A DNA stretch of 64,000 nucleotides from assembly GCA_047833645.1 (NCBI GenBank), contig CP181259.1:496001-560000 (forward strand), given 5' to 3'. Below the pieces are notes generated by a model. The model searched no databases and had not been told where the DNA came from. It saw only the letters and a list, made by a program, of their open reading frames with translations. Both the position numbers and the translations under genes were made by a program. Positions 43,181-52,177 of this stretch are shown here, piece by piece; the first letter of the stretch is position 1; every line of letters starts with the position of its first letter. The DNA comes from Pseudolactococcus sp041800635. Lineage in GTDB: Bacteria > Bacillota > Bacilli > Lactobacillales > Streptococcaceae.

Positions 43181-44185
43181 TCATTTCAACTCTTGCATTT
43201 CGACTAACTTAGCCATTGCGGCACCGCTCGCAATCACGTCACGCGCTTTGGCAACGCCTTCCGATACTGACTCCACACAACCATTGGCAAAAAAACCAAG
43301 ACCGGCATTCAAAACCGTCACTTCCAAGAAAGGACTCGGATCGTTATTAAGCACGGACTTGAGAATCACCGCATTTTCCTTGCCCTCGCCACCTCGAATC
43401 TCTTGCAGGGTCACGCGCGGCATCCCCAGACTCTCATGGTCGAACTCATGCACCGTAATCTCACCGGTCTCATCCAGCAGCGCATAGCGATTCACGCCGT
43501 CCAGACTCGCCTCATCCATATTATTCGGCCCACTCACGACCACGGCACGTCGCCGTCCCAATGATTTCAGGACTTCAGCCGTCGTTGTTAGAAGGTCGGG
43601 ACGAGAGGTACCGAGTAACTGGGTATCGAGATCGACTGGATTTGTGAAAGGGCCGATGAGATTGAGCACCGTGCGAACCTCCAGCTCACGCCGAACTGGC
43701 ATGACATAACGCATATTGGGATGGACGTGTTGGGCGAAGAGAAAGACAAGCCCTGTCTGATCAAAAATCTCAGCCAGTTCATCTGGTGTGTGATAAAGAT
43801 TGATACCAAGTGCTTCTAGCACGTCAGCCGAACCAGATTTTGAAGAAATCGAGCGATTGCCGTGCTTGGCCATTTTCACGCCACCCGCAGCTAAGACAAA
43901 TGCTGATGTCGTTGACACATTAAATGAAAACGACAAATCGCCACCCGTACCACAGTTATCCATGGCAGTCGTCACAGTTGTCGGAATATGCAAGGCTTTA
44001 TCACGGACAACGTCCACAATCCCCGCCATTTCATCAACAGTTTCGCCTTTCATGGCAAGGGCAACAAGAATAGCTGAGAGTTGCGAATCCGTCAGCTCAC
44101 CATTAAACATGGCATTTGCCATTTGATTGACTTCGTAACGTGAGAGATCCTCACGGTTCATGAGTTTGACTAGGTTTTCTTTCAT
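43181..44185 (-). CDS. trpD: Anthranilate phosphoribosyltransferase
   Basis: TrpD attaches a phosphoribosyl group from PRPP to anthranilate. The 334-residue protein has the diagnostic DNCGTGGDLSFSFNVST block near residue 78 and KHGNRSISSKSGSADVLEALG near 105, which bind PRPP and magnesium. NLIGPFTNPVD near 165 and the VVSGPNNMDEAS segment are also conserved. AAAGGAC precedes the ATG. It is a separate gene, not fused to trpG as in enteric bacteria. Confidence 0.97.
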   Translation of the reverse strand: MKENLVKLMNREDLSRYEVNQMANAMFNGELTDSQLSAILVALAMKGETVDEMAGIVDVVRDKALHIPTTVTTAMDNCGTGGDLSFSFNVSTTSAFVLAAGGVKMAKHGNRSISSKSGSADVLEALGINLYHTPDELAEIFDQTGLVFLFAQHVHPNMRYVMPVRRELEVRTVLNLIGPFTNPVDLDTQLLGTSRPDLLTTTAEVLKSLGRRRAVVVSGPNNMDEASLDGVNRYALLDETGEITVHEFDHESLGMPRVTLQEIRGGEGKENAVILKSVLNNDPSPFLEVTVLNAGLGFFANGCVESVSEGVAKARDVIASGAAMAKLVEMQELK

Positions 44186-44221
44186 ATTATTTGTCCTTTG
44201 CTTTCTATACGCGAGTTATGC

Positions 44222-44779
44222 TCACAACCCCACAAAATTCTCAATCATCTTAAGCCCATCAGGCGTGCCGATACTTTCTGGATGATACTGCATCCCAAAA
44301 ATCGGTAGGGTTTTATGTTGTATCGCCATAATTTCGTGGTCATCAGTCGTTTTCGATAAGATATCAAAATCTGCTGGCATGTCTGAAATCACGATGGAGT
44401 GATAGCGCATGATTTCATGCGTTTTGGGAATGTCTGCCAATAATGGCGTATCCTGCAACCTTTCAGCCATTGAAGTTTTGCCGTGCATGATGCGTTGGGC
44501 CAAATCTAATTTACCTCCGAAAACTTCAGCAATGGCTTGATGTCCGAGACAGATGCCTAAGATTGGTTTCTTACCGGCAAAGTCACGGATCATCTCTTCC
44601 ATTCTGCCAGCGTCAGCAGGCCAACCAGGTCCTGGTGAAAAGACGATTTTATCTGCCGCCTCGGCCACGTCGTAGAGGTCTCGGTCGTCATTTCGCAAAA
44701 CCTTAACTTCGGCAAATTCGCCGATGTATTGGGCTAAATTATAGGTAAAACTATCGTAGTTATCAACTAATAAAATCAT
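44222..44779 (-). CDS. trpG: Anthranilate synthase glutamine amidotransferase subunit
   Basis: TrpG hydrolyses glutamine and supplies ammonia to TrpE. The ATG at 44779 (MILLVDNYDSFTYN) follows GGAGAAAG and lies inside the end of trpE, a 17-base overlap; the product is 185 residues. The class I amidotransferase triad is seen as the cysteine in GICLGHQAIAEVFGG near residue 78 and the His/Glu pair in MQYHPESIGTPDGL near 170. In some Firmicutes this subunit also serves folate synthesis; no pab genes are near here. Confidence 0.96.
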   Translation of the reverse strand: MILLVDNYDSFTYNLAQYIGEFAEVKVLRNDDRDLYDVAEAADKIVFSPGPGWPADAGRMEEMIRDFAGKKPILGICLGHQAIAEVFGGKLDLAQRIMHGKTSMAERLQDTPLLADIPKTHEIMRYHSIVISDMPADFDILSKTTDDHEIMAIQHKTLPIFGMQYHPESIGTPDGLKMIENFVGL

Positions 44780-46139
44780 TACTTTCTCCAATCTTGGTCA
44801 TAGCTTTGGCCTTGTTCAGGGTTTCCTGATATTCGTTTTCTGGGACGCTGTCAAAGACGATGCCTGCGCCTGCTTGGGCGTGTGCCTTGCCATCTTTCAG
44901 CACCATGGTTCTCAGGGCGATGGCGAAATCCATATCTGAGTTACTTGACAGATAACCGATGGCGCCTGCATAAATGCCGCGTTTTGTTTTCTCTAACTCG
45001 TAAATGCGTTGCATGGCGCGGATTTTTGGTGCGCCTGATACGGTGCCTGCTGGCAAGGTTGACTTGAGGGCGTCTAGGCTAGACACACTGTCTAAAAGTT
45101 CCCCTTTGACAACGCTGGTCAGGTGCATGACATAACGGAAATACTCAACTTCCATGTACTTGGTCACTTTGACCGTGCCCACTTTAGAAATCTTCCCGAT
45201 GTCATTACGCCCGAGGTCGACTAACATCCGATGCTCTGCGACTTCTTTTTGATCCCCTAATAAATCTTTGGATAAGGCATCATCTTCTGCTTCATCAGCG
45301 CCGCGCGGTCGTGTGCCTGCAATCGGATTGGTTGTGACGACACCATTTTTGACAGACACGAGACTTTCAGGACTGGCACCCATGATTTGATAGTCACCAA
45401 AATCTAGAAAATACAGGTAATTTGACGGGTTAGTCAGGCGTAGATTGCGATAATAATCAAAGGGATTGCCCGTCATCTGGCTCGTCAAGCGTTGACTGAG
45501 AACGATCTGAAACATATCGCCATTTTTGATATAAGACTGCGCCTGTTCAACCATGGTCATAAACTCAGCTTTTGCCGTATTACTTTTGAAAGATAAAGGA
45601 TTGAGCTTAACCGTTTCAAACTCATTTTTATGCGGTCGCGTCAAGTTTGACAGCACCAAATCCATGGCTAATTGCTGATCAAGCGCCGAGCGCCCACTGT
45701 AAATCGCCGACTCGACGATGGTAATCTGCTCCTTTTTATGGTCAAAAATCAGATAAGACTCATACAGGAAAAAATGCAAGTCCGGCGTCTCAATCACGTC
45801 CTCAGGAATCTCCCCGATATTTTCATATAGGGAAATGGTGTCATAACTCACGAAACCGATGGCACCACCCGTAAACGGTATGCTTGAAGCCTCTGTATTT
45901 TTAACCGTCAGCTCACCCAGATAATCGAGTGGATCACCCGTTTTGACCTGACCATTATCCGTCAGGACACCCTTTTCAAACTTAATTTCATGTACAGGGT
46001 TGTAGGCAATCATGGAGTAGCGTGAATTTTCTTTTTCTCTTGGAATAGATTCCAAAATCAGCTTGTGTTTCAAGTCCAATCTCAAATAAGCTAGGATAGG
46101 TGTGATAATGTCTGCATTAATCGTTTTTCTTAAAGTCAT
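44763..46139 (-). CDS. trpE: Anthranilate synthase component I
   Basis: TrpE makes anthranilate from chorismate, the committed and feedback-inhibited step. I use the ATG at 46139 (MTLRKTINADIITP), giving 458 residues; the longer frame begins with TTG in the terminator tract of the leader and is unlikely. The chorismate-binding domain includes FQIVLSQRL near residue 220, NPIAGTRPRGADEAEDD near 280, LVDLGRNDIGK near 315 and STLPAGTVSGAPKIRAM near 368. Residues ESIPREKENSRYSM near 38 match the tryptophan-binding region. It is the first gene of the operon, directly behind a T-box. Confidence 0.97.
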   Translation of the reverse strand: MTLRKTINADIITPILAYLRLDLKHKLILESIPREKENSRYSMIAYNPVHEIKFEKGVLTDNGQVKTGDPLDYLGELTVKNTEASSIPFTGGAIGFVSYDTISLYENIGEIPEDVIETPDLHFFLYESYLIFDHKKEQITIVESAIYSGRSALDQQLAMDLVLSNLTRPHKNEFETVKLNPLSFKSNTAKAEFMTMVEQAQSYIKNGDMFQIVLSQRLTSQMTGNPFDYYRNLRLTNPSNYLYFLDFGDYQIMGASPESLVSVKNGVVTTNPIAGTRPRGADEAEDDALSKDLLGDQKEVAEHRMLVDLGRNDIGKISKVGTVKVTKYMEVEYFRYVMHLTSVVKGELLDSVSSLDALKSTLPAGTVSGAPKIRAMQRIYELEKTKRGIYAGAIGYLSSNSDMDFAIALRTMVLKDGKAHAQAGAGIVFDSVPENEYQETLNKAKAMTKIGESNDFIS

Positions 46140-46158
46140 CAACTTACGCTTTCTATAC

Positions 46159-46455
46159 AAAAAGTCCTCGACGAAAGACTAAACTTTCGTCGAGGACGTC
46201 ATAACACGCGGTGCCACCTCAATTTGTAGAGAAAAAACCTATTTGAAATAGCGTTTCTCTACATCTCATCTCCCTCAAGCAAGGGATTGTGCGATATCGG
46301 GCACCCACGTGATTCTTATCGTTTCGAATCAAGATTGAGCTTATCTCAAGATCAGCTCACACATTGCAGCCCATTCACGTGATCGAACTCTTGTCTCGCA
46401 ATCACCGACAAGTCCCTGAAAGTCCTACTATCTCGCTACTTCTTCTGCTATTGTT
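46159..46455 (-). ncRNA. tRNA-Trp T-box riboswitch leader of the trp operon
   Basis: The leader of about 300 bases has the T-box core AGGTGGCACCGCG (46207-46219 on the minus strand). It ends in a perfect 14-bp terminator stem (46164-46177 with 46184-46197) followed by five T. The T-box sequence can pair instead with the upstream terminator arm region to form the antiterminator. In stem I, GAATGG-G offers a UGG tryptophan specifier at 46371-46373. Uncharged tRNA-Trp would allow read-through, as established for L. lactis trp. Confidence 0.95.
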
Positions 46456-46458
46456 CTA

Positions 46459-46487
46459 ATTTTACGATTATTCTGACAAGTTGTCAA
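46459..46487 (-). promoter_or_regulatory. trp operon promoter
   Basis: TTGACA (46482-46487), 17-base spacer and TAAAAT (46459-46464) on the minus strand, a near-consensus sigma-A promoter that starts the T-box leader. Confidence 0.92.
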
Positions 46488-46579
46488 GCGAAAATAAGAT
46501 TTATTATGAGCGAAATACGCTATTTTACTCATTTAATTTTTTTATGACGCCAAAACAAGCCTTTTTTACCTATTATCAC

Positions 46580-48691
46580 TCACTTCACGCGCATCAAACG
46601 AATCCCGTTCAAAGTCACCAGAATCGTTGCGCCCATATCCGCTAGAATGGCTATCCAAAGTGTCAACCAACCTGGAATCACCAGCAGCAAAGCGATCACT
46701 TTCAAGGCTAAAGAGAAAGTAATATTTTGTTTAATGGTTCTTAAAGTGCTGCGGCTCAGTCTGACGATAAAAGGGAGTTTGGCTAAATCATCGCCCATCA
46801 AGGTGATATCTGCTGTTTCCAATGCCGTATCCGTTCCAGCGACACCCATAGCAATCCCAACATTTGCCATAGCTAAGGCTGGTGCATCATTCACGCCATC
46901 ACCAATCATAGCAACCCGACCGAAAGTCGCTTGTAAGGCCTGAATCTCTTGTAATTTATCTGCTGGCATTAGGTTTGCCTTGACTGCTGATACGCCAACT
47001 TCTCGGCCAATCTGATCTGCTGTGGCTTGATTATCTCCTGTCAACATGACCGTCTCTTTAACGCCCAGTGTTTGTAAGGCTTGTATGGTTTGGCGACTGG
47101 TTTGACGCACGGCATCTTGCAGGCCAATAACAGCTAGCACTTGATCACTTGTACCGAAATAGATCACTGTTTTACTTTTTCGGTGGAAATCTTGTTTAAT
47201 GGTATCAATTTTCGAATCTGATGCAAACAATGTTGGACTACCAATCAAGTAGGTAATGCCATATATATCCCCCTGTACACCACGACCCGTGAGTGACTTG
47301 AAATTCTCAATGCTAATCGGTGTCGCATCAATGCCTCGTTTTTGGCTGAGTGCTACGATAGCAGAGGCAAGAGGATGTTGAGAATAGATTTCCAAGGCTG
47401 AGATTTTCTGAAGTAGATCAGTTGCTTCAAACTGGTCATCTAGCACAACAAAGTCAGTCACTGTAGGCTTACCTTCTGTTAGCGTACCCGTTTTATCAAA
47501 GGCAATGGCTTGAAGTTTTCCCATTTCTTCTAAATAGATCCCGCCTTTAACTAAGACACCATGACGCGCAGCGTTGCCAATGGCCGACACGATAGAAACT
47601 GGAGTTGAAATGACTAAAGAGCACGGACAGCCGACGACTAGGACGGATAGACCTTGGTAGAACCATCTCTGCCAGTCGCCACCGAAAAATAAGGGTGGGA
47701 GGATGACGATTAAGGTCGCTAATAAGATGATGAATGGGGTGTAGATTTTTGCAAACTTGTCAACAAAAGCTTGGGCTGGTGCGCGTTCGCCCTGGGCTGC
47801 TTCGACGAGTTGGATAATTTTCGCAAGGGTTGTGTCTGCTGCACCTTTTGTGACTTGAACTTCTAGGTAACCTGCTTCGTTAAGGGTTCCTGCAAAGACT
47901 TCGTCTGAGAGTTGTTTGTCAACCGGTAAAGCTTCCCCTGTAATGGCGGCTTGATTAACCGTTGACTCCCCTTTAATCACGATACCATCCATGGCAATTT
48001 TTTGACCAGGTTTAATCAGCATAACATCATTGATTTGAATGTCCTGTACTGCAATCGTCTGCTCAAGGTCATTGCGGCGAATCGTTGCGACTTTTGGCGC
48101 TACCTTGACCAAGCTGGAAATGGACTGGCGAGCACGATCAGCGGCATAACGCTCAAGCATTTCACTGATGGCAAAAAGAATCACGACAATCGCACCTTCA
48201 GAAAAGTCACCAATCAAGGCCGCACCAATGATGGCAATGGTCATCAAGGTTGCCATTGAAAAGTCGAGCTTGATGAGATCTTTGATGCCTTCGATAAATA
48301 AGGCATAGCCACCAACTAAAATTGCCATAACAAATAAAATCGGCGTCAGAAAACGCGGTTCCCCCATCATGGTCAACTGGCTGACAAAGGCCAAGACAAT
48401 CAAAACTGCCGCAATCAATTGGCTACGATTCTCGCGCCAAAATGAGGACTGTGCTTGACTTGTGCCAGCATTAGTTTCTTGTTCCGGTCGGACTTTAATA
48501 TTATCGAATGCACCAGCTTGTTCTAGCTCAGCGATACTTGCTTGGCCTATGACACTTAGTTTAGCAGCCCCGTAATTGACTTTGGCATCCCTAACCCCTT
48601 CAAGTGCTTGAACATTTTTTTCAAATTTAGCTGCACAATTTGTACAAGTTAGGCCGGTCAGTCGATAATTAACTGTTTCTGTTTTAGCCAT
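46580..48691 (-). CDS. cadA: Cadmium/zinc-exporting P-type ATPase
   Basis: A P1B-type ATPase that pumps Cd2+, Zn2+ or Pb2+ out of the cell, 703 residues. The N-terminal metal-binding domain has GLTCTNCAAKF (Cys16, Cys19). The membrane metal site is VVGCPCSLV near residue 353, the phosphorylation site DKTGTLTEGKP near 398, and the nucleotide-domain motifs are HPLASAIV and MIGDGVNDAPALA. The CPC motif with the CadC regulator upstream points to Cd/Zn rather than copper. It overlaps the end of cadC by eight bases, with AGGAGG as ribosome site. Confidence 0.95.
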   Translation of the reverse strand: MAKTETVNYRLTGLTCTNCAAKFEKNVQALEGVRDAKVNYGAAKLSVIGQASIAELEQAGAFDNIKVRPEQETNAGTSQAQSSFWRENRSQLIAAVLIVLAFVSQLTMMGEPRFLTPILFVMAILVGGYALFIEGIKDLIKLDFSMATLMTIAIIGAALIGDFSEGAIVVILFAISEMLERYAADRARQSISSLVKVAPKVATIRRNDLEQTIAVQDIQINDVMLIKPGQKIAMDGIVIKGESTVNQAAITGEALPVDKQLSDEVFAGTLNEAGYLEVQVTKGAADTTLAKIIQLVEAAQGERAPAQAFVDKFAKIYTPFIILLATLIVILPPLFFGGDWQRWFYQGLSVLVVGCPCSLVISTPVSIVSAIGNAARHGVLVKGGIYLEEMGKLQAIAFDKTGTLTEGKPTVTDFVVLDDQFEATDLLQKISALEIYSQHPLASAIVALSQKRGIDATPISIENFKSLTGRGVQGDIYGITYLIGSPTLFASDSKIDTIKQDFHRKSKTVIYFGTSDQVLAVIGLQDAVRQTSRQTIQALQTLGVKETVMLTGDNQATADQIGREVGVSAVKANLMPADKLQEIQALQATFGRVAMIGDGVNDAPALAMANVGIAMGVAGTDTALETADITLMGDDLAKLPFIVRLSRSTLRTIKQNITFSLALKVIALLLVIPGWLTLWIAILADMGATILVTLNGIRLMRVK

Positions 48692-49049
48692 AGGTGATCT
48701 CCTCCTTTTTTTGCGTCATGGCATCTAAAACAAGCCGTTGGATGATCGGATTGTTGAGTTGATAATAAACCATTTTACCTTCTTTTTCATAGGTTAGAAT
48801 GGTCAACTTACGCAAGGCACGCAAATGATAAGATGTCGTGGCTATGGATGCGCCGATGATAAGGGCGACGTCACAAACACAAAGCCTCTCTTGTGTTGTC
48901 AAGGCATATAAAATTTTAAGGCGACGTTCATCTGCCAAGACTTTAAAGAGCTGGCTAATCGCAAAAGTATCATAGCTCGCTAATGCTTCTTGGACAGTCT
49001 GTACCTTTTCTTCATCAAAACAAGTTATCTCACAACTCTCTTCACGCAT
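48684..49049 (-). CDS. cadC: CadC/ArsR-family metal-responsive repressor
   Basis: A winged-helix repressor of the ArsR/SmtB family, 121 residues, which leaves its operator when it binds Cd2+, Pb2+ or Zn2+. The four cysteines of CadC are present: Cys6 and Cys10 in the N-terminal arm, and Cys57 and Cys59 in ERLCVCDVALIIG. The recognition helix is SIATTSYHLRALRKL. It is the first gene of cadCA and would repress its own promoter, where two inverted repeats of TCAAA/TTTGA type lie. Confidence 0.95.
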   Translation of the reverse strand: MREESCEITCFDEEKVQTVQEALASYDTFAISQLFKVLADERRLKILYALTTQERLCVCDVALIIGASIATTSYHLRALRKLTILTYEKEGKMVYYQLNNPIIQRLVLDAMTQKKEEITYG

Positions 49050-49062
49050 TTTTAGTCCTCCG

Positions 49063-49141
49063 ATTATTCAAACAATCATTTGATTATCTTTAGTTTAACA
49101 TAAAGAAAAAACATATTCAAACCTTAGTTTGAATATGTTTT
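49063..49141 (-). promoter_or_regulatory. cad promoter with two operator-like repeats; one is also the feo terminator
   Basis: TTGAAT (49115-49120), 17-base spacer and TAAACT (49092-49097) on the minus strand make the cadCA promoter. Its -35 lies inside a perfect 15-bp hairpin (49108-49122 with 49127-49141, loop of four) that ends the feo operon and carries ATTCAAAC/GTTTGAAT. Downstream, 49063-49087 contains TCAAA-CAATCA-TTTGA, a second copy of the motif. Both resemble CadC operators (TCAAATA...TATTTGA). Confidence 0.7.
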
Positions 49142-49274
49142 ATTTCATCTGCTCTTTAACTGGACAAGAACAGCCGCAATCTTCACAAGCACCACGTGAC
49201 TTGATGAATTTATAAAAAGCATAGCCCGCACCAGCGATGGCTAGGGCAAAAATGATAATCGTTTGGATGTTCAT
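49140..49274 (-). CDS. FeoB-associated Cys-rich membrane peptide
   Basis: A 44-residue gene that overlaps the feoB stop by an ATGA. The product MNIQTIIIFALAIAGAGY has one membrane segment (about residues 4-21), followed by a short basic linker and a cysteine cluster CEDCGCSCPVK. This is the layout of the small FeoB-associated Cys-rich proteins (FeoC-like in position) known in Gram-positive feo operons. The four cysteines could bind iron or an Fe-S cluster. It is the last gene of feoA-feoB and its stop codon lies on the edge of the terminator stem. Confidence 0.87.
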   Translation of the reverse strand: MNIQTIIIFALAIAGAGYAFYKFIKSRGACEDCGCSCPVKEQMK

Positions 49275-51373
49275 ACCGTCACACTTTCTGCCAATTGAGG
49301 CGCTTGATAAACTGGTTTTCTAAAGACAAGATAGCCGCCCATCCCTAACATCAGGACGGCAAGGATAGCTAGGATGCCTACTTGACCCGTGACAAAGGCA
49401 TGGCCCAGCTGATAGACGATAAAACTAAAGATATAGGCAATCGCACATTGGAAGCCGACCGCAATCCCTGTCCATTTTGCCGTCCCCATCTCACGATAGA
49501 TGGCACCAATTGCCGCAAAACAAGGCGCACAGAGGAGGTTGAACAAAAGCAAAGTATAGGCAGATAAGGCTGTAAAATGACTTTGCATGGCAGTGTTGAG
49601 CGCTGCGCTACCATTGGCATGGTAGAGGACGCCCATGGTAGACACCAGCGTTTCTTTGGCCAATAAACCTGTAAAGGTTGAAACCGTTGCCTGCCAAGAT
49701 GTCCAGCCTAGCGGTACAAATAATGGCATAATGACACGGCCAATGCCGGCTAAAATGGATTGTTCCGTATCCACAACCTGTAAGCGGAAATTAAAAGTCG
49801 TCAAGAACCAAAGCAAGATGGTCATGGCAAGGATAATTGTCCCTGCACGCTTGATAAAGCTCAAGCCCTTTTCCCAAGCATAGCGTAAAACACTTGACCA
49901 CTTGGGCAGATGATAATTTGGCAACTCCATGATAAAGGGGGTAACTGATCCGCCTAATAACTTGGTCTTTTTCAGCATGATCCCACTGATAACAATCGTA
50001 AAGATACCTACGAAATAAGCACTTGGGGCGATCAAGGAATTATTAGGGAAAAGTGAACCAGCGACCAAGGCGATAATCGGCAACTTAGCGGAACACGGCA
50101 TGAAAGTTGTGACCATAATTGTAATGCGGCGATCTCGTTCATTTTCAATCGTCCGAGATGCCATGACACCCGGAATTCCACAACCTGTCGCGATCAACAT
50201 GGGAATAAAAGATTTACCAGATAGACCAAAGCGACGGAAAATCCGGTCCATCACGAAAGCAACCCGACTCATATAACCTGAATCTTCCAGAATACCTAAG
50301 CAGATAAAGAGGACGAAAATTTGTGGGACGAATCCAAGGACAGAGCCGACACCAGCGATAATCCCATCTAAGATCAAACTCTGACCAATCGGCGCAATAT
50401 GTAGCGCATCAAGTAAACTTTGCGCATACTGCGGGACAATCTCGCCAAAAAGTTTTTCATTGACAAAATCCGTCCCCATAATCCCAACCGTCTGGATGCT
50501 GACATAATAAACCGCCCACATGGCAAAGAGAAAGAAAGGGAACCCAAAAATTCTGGACGTGACAAACTGGTCAATTTTATCTGAAAAGTCAAGGCGAACC
50601 CCTTTCGTTCGGCTTTCAACCATGGCAGCTAGGTTCGTTAAATATTGGTAGCGTTCATTCACAACGATACTTTGTCGATCATCCAGAAAAATATCTTCAG
50701 CAATCGCGATAATCTCAGAGACTTCCTCAGCTTGTTTTGCTGATAAGGCCACGCGTTCTATTATTTTTTCGTCATTTTCAAAAACTTTAATAAGCTCGAA
50801 GCGGTTGCTCACCTGCGTGGCACCAGCTAACTCCGCCAGACTCGCTTCAAAGCGCTCGTCATAATGGATCTGGACTTGCGGGGCCGTTGCTTTTTGACTG
50901 AGAGAGACGAGCGCCTCAAAGCCCTGATTTTTGAGGGCTGAGATGTTGACAACAGGGACGCCTAGTGAATAAGAGAGTTTTTCGGTGTTGATGAAAATAT
51001 CATGCTTGATCAGGAGATCGGTCATGTTGAGGGCGATGACGACTGGTTTGCCGATTTCGATCAGCTGGGTCGTCAGGTAAAGATTGCGCTCAATATTCGT
51101 GGCATCAACGACGTTAATAATCACATCATAATCATCAGATAGGAGGTAATCTCTTGTGACATTTTCTTCTGGTGTGAAGGGGGATAGGGAATAAATGCCG
51201 GGTAAATCTTGGATGATAATGGTCTTATCTTTCGCGTATTTACCGGATTTCCGTTCAACCGTCACGCCTGGCCAGTTTCCGACATACTGATTAGAGCCCG
51301 TCAAGAGGTTAAAAGTTGATGTCTTACCAGAGTTTGGATTGCCGACCAGCGCAAATCGTTTGTTATCAGTCAT
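49271..51373 (-). CDS. feoB: Ferrous iron transporter FeoB
   Basis: FeoB is the membrane permease for Fe2+ with a cytosolic GTPase domain, 700 residues. G-domain motifs are GNPNSGKTSTFN (G1, residue 11 onward), GNWPGVTVE (G2), DLPGIYSL (G3) and ALNMTDL (G4). The membrane part follows with two gate motifs, GCGIPGVMASRTI near residue 395 and CAPCFAAIGAI near 630. It overlaps feoA by eight bases and the small Cys-rich gene by four. Fe2+ uptake is expected to matter under low oxygen. Confidence 0.97.
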   Translation of the reverse strand: MTDNKRFALVGNPNSGKTSTFNLLTGSNQYVGNWPGVTVERKSGKYAKDKTIIIQDLPGIYSLSPFTPEENVTRDYLLSDDYDVIINVVDATNIERNLYLTTQLIEIGKPVVIALNMTDLLIKHDIFINTEKLSYSLGVPVVNISALKNQGFEALVSLSQKATAPQVQIHYDERFEASLAELAGATQVSNRFELIKVFENDEKIIERVALSAKQAEEVSEIIAIAEDIFLDDRQSIVVNERYQYLTNLAAMVESRTKGVRLDFSDKIDQFVTSRIFGFPFFLFAMWAVYYVSIQTVGIMGTDFVNEKLFGEIVPQYAQSLLDALHIAPIGQSLILDGIIAGVGSVLGFVPQIFVLFICLGILEDSGYMSRVAFVMDRIFRRFGLSGKSFIPMLIATGCGIPGVMASRTIENERDRRITIMVTTFMPCSAKLPIIALVAGSLFPNNSLIAPSAYFVGIFTIVISGIMLKKTKLLGGSVTPFIMELPNYHLPKWSSVLRYAWEKGLSFIKRAGTIILAMTILLWFLTTFNFRLQVVDTEQSILAGIGRVIMPLFVPLGWTSWQATVSTFTGLLAKETLVSTMGVLYHANGSAALNTAMQSHFTALSAYTLLLFNLLCAPCFAAIGAIYREMGTAKWTGIAVGFQCAIAYIFSFIVYQLGHAFVTGQVGILAILAVLMLGMGGYLVFRKPVYQAPQLAESVTV

Positions 51374-51860
51374 TTTCTAGTACGCTCACTTCTACTTTTT
51401 CCGCTTCATTTTTCCGCAGGGTTAATTCATATCCCCTGACGTGTAACTCCATCGGATCGCCTAAGGGTGCAACTTTTCTGACAAAGATCCGAGTACCGCG
51501 TGTCACGCCCATGTCCAGCAAGCGACGTTTGAGCGCCGCATCAGCAGGATCTTTAGGATGATTGACGGCGACACTTAACACCATGGCCGTTTGACCGGGT
51601 TTCATCGCTGACAGCTTGGCAAGATTACCGTGACCAATGAGTTCTTTGGATAGGGCAATATTATCTAAAATAGTGTTGTCTAGCGCCACACGGGAGTTGC
51701 GGATGAGGATAACGCCATTATTTTTATCACGATTCATAACCGCAACACGCGCATTTTTGACAAAACCAAGATTTTGCAGGTGTTTTCTACTGTCAGGATC
51801 GCCTTTGATATCTGAAACAAAATAAGTTTGCTTCAACGGGCAGCTGGTTAAAGTTATCAT
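51366..51860 (-). CDS. feoA: FeoA with two tandem domains
   Basis: FeoA is a small SH3-like cytosolic protein needed for FeoB activity. A normal FeoA has about 75 residues; this one has 164 and contains two copies. The first is residues 1-75 (HLQNLGFVKNARVAVMNRDKNNGVILIRNSRVALD) and the second is 84-160 (LKRRLLDMGVTRGTRIFVRKVAPLGDPMELHVRGYELTLRKNEA). Only the second keeps the full family signature. The start ATG has no clear ribosome site. The transcript probably begins at TGC-TATAAT about 110 bases upstream. Confidence 0.93.
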   Translation of the reverse strand: MITLTSCPLKQTYFVSDIKGDPDSRKHLQNLGFVKNARVAVMNRDKNNGVILIRNSRVALDNTILDNIALSKELIGHGNLAKLSAMKPGQTAMVLSVAVNHPKDPADAALKRRLLDMGVTRGTRIFVRKVAPLGDPMELHVRGYELTLRKNEAEKVEVSVLEND

Positions 51861-51968
51861 ATTTGTTTTCTGAGTTGACTTTATTTCAAAAGTGGTAACT
51901 CAATTCCTTTCAAATTTTAGCACTTAACAGATTGATGAATAAAGTACAAATTATTTGCTTATAAATTT

Positions 51969-51977
51969 ATTATAGCA
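51969..51977 (-). promoter_or_regulatory. feo operon extended -10 promoter
   Basis: TGC-TATAAT on the minus strand at 51969-51977, without a good -35. The leader of about 100 bases holds an imperfect GAGTT...AACTC hairpin. I did not find an obvious Fur or DtxR-type box. Confidence 0.5.
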
Positions 51978-52054
51978 CAAAAAGTAAAAGGTATTAGACA
52001 TAAATAAAAAAAATCATCATATTTTTCAGCAAATCAAAAAAATCGAGATATAAA

Positions 52055-52110
52055 GGCTCTATAATTTCTGTAGTGGGTAAATCCACTGTAGAGATTATGG
52101 AGCCTTTTTT
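52055..52110 (+). terminator. Hairpin terminator made from the IS left end
   Basis: The left inverted repeat and following bases fold into a stem of about 22 pairs (52055-52076 with 52083-52104; four mismatches or G-U pairs) followed by six T (52105-52110). It would stop transcription entering the element from the left and protect the host from transposase over-expression. Confidence 0.8.
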
Positions 52111-52177
52111 AGTGTAGAAAAAAAGTCCCATATGACCTATAATGAAAAGCGACGAAACTCACATTAGAAAGACTCAT

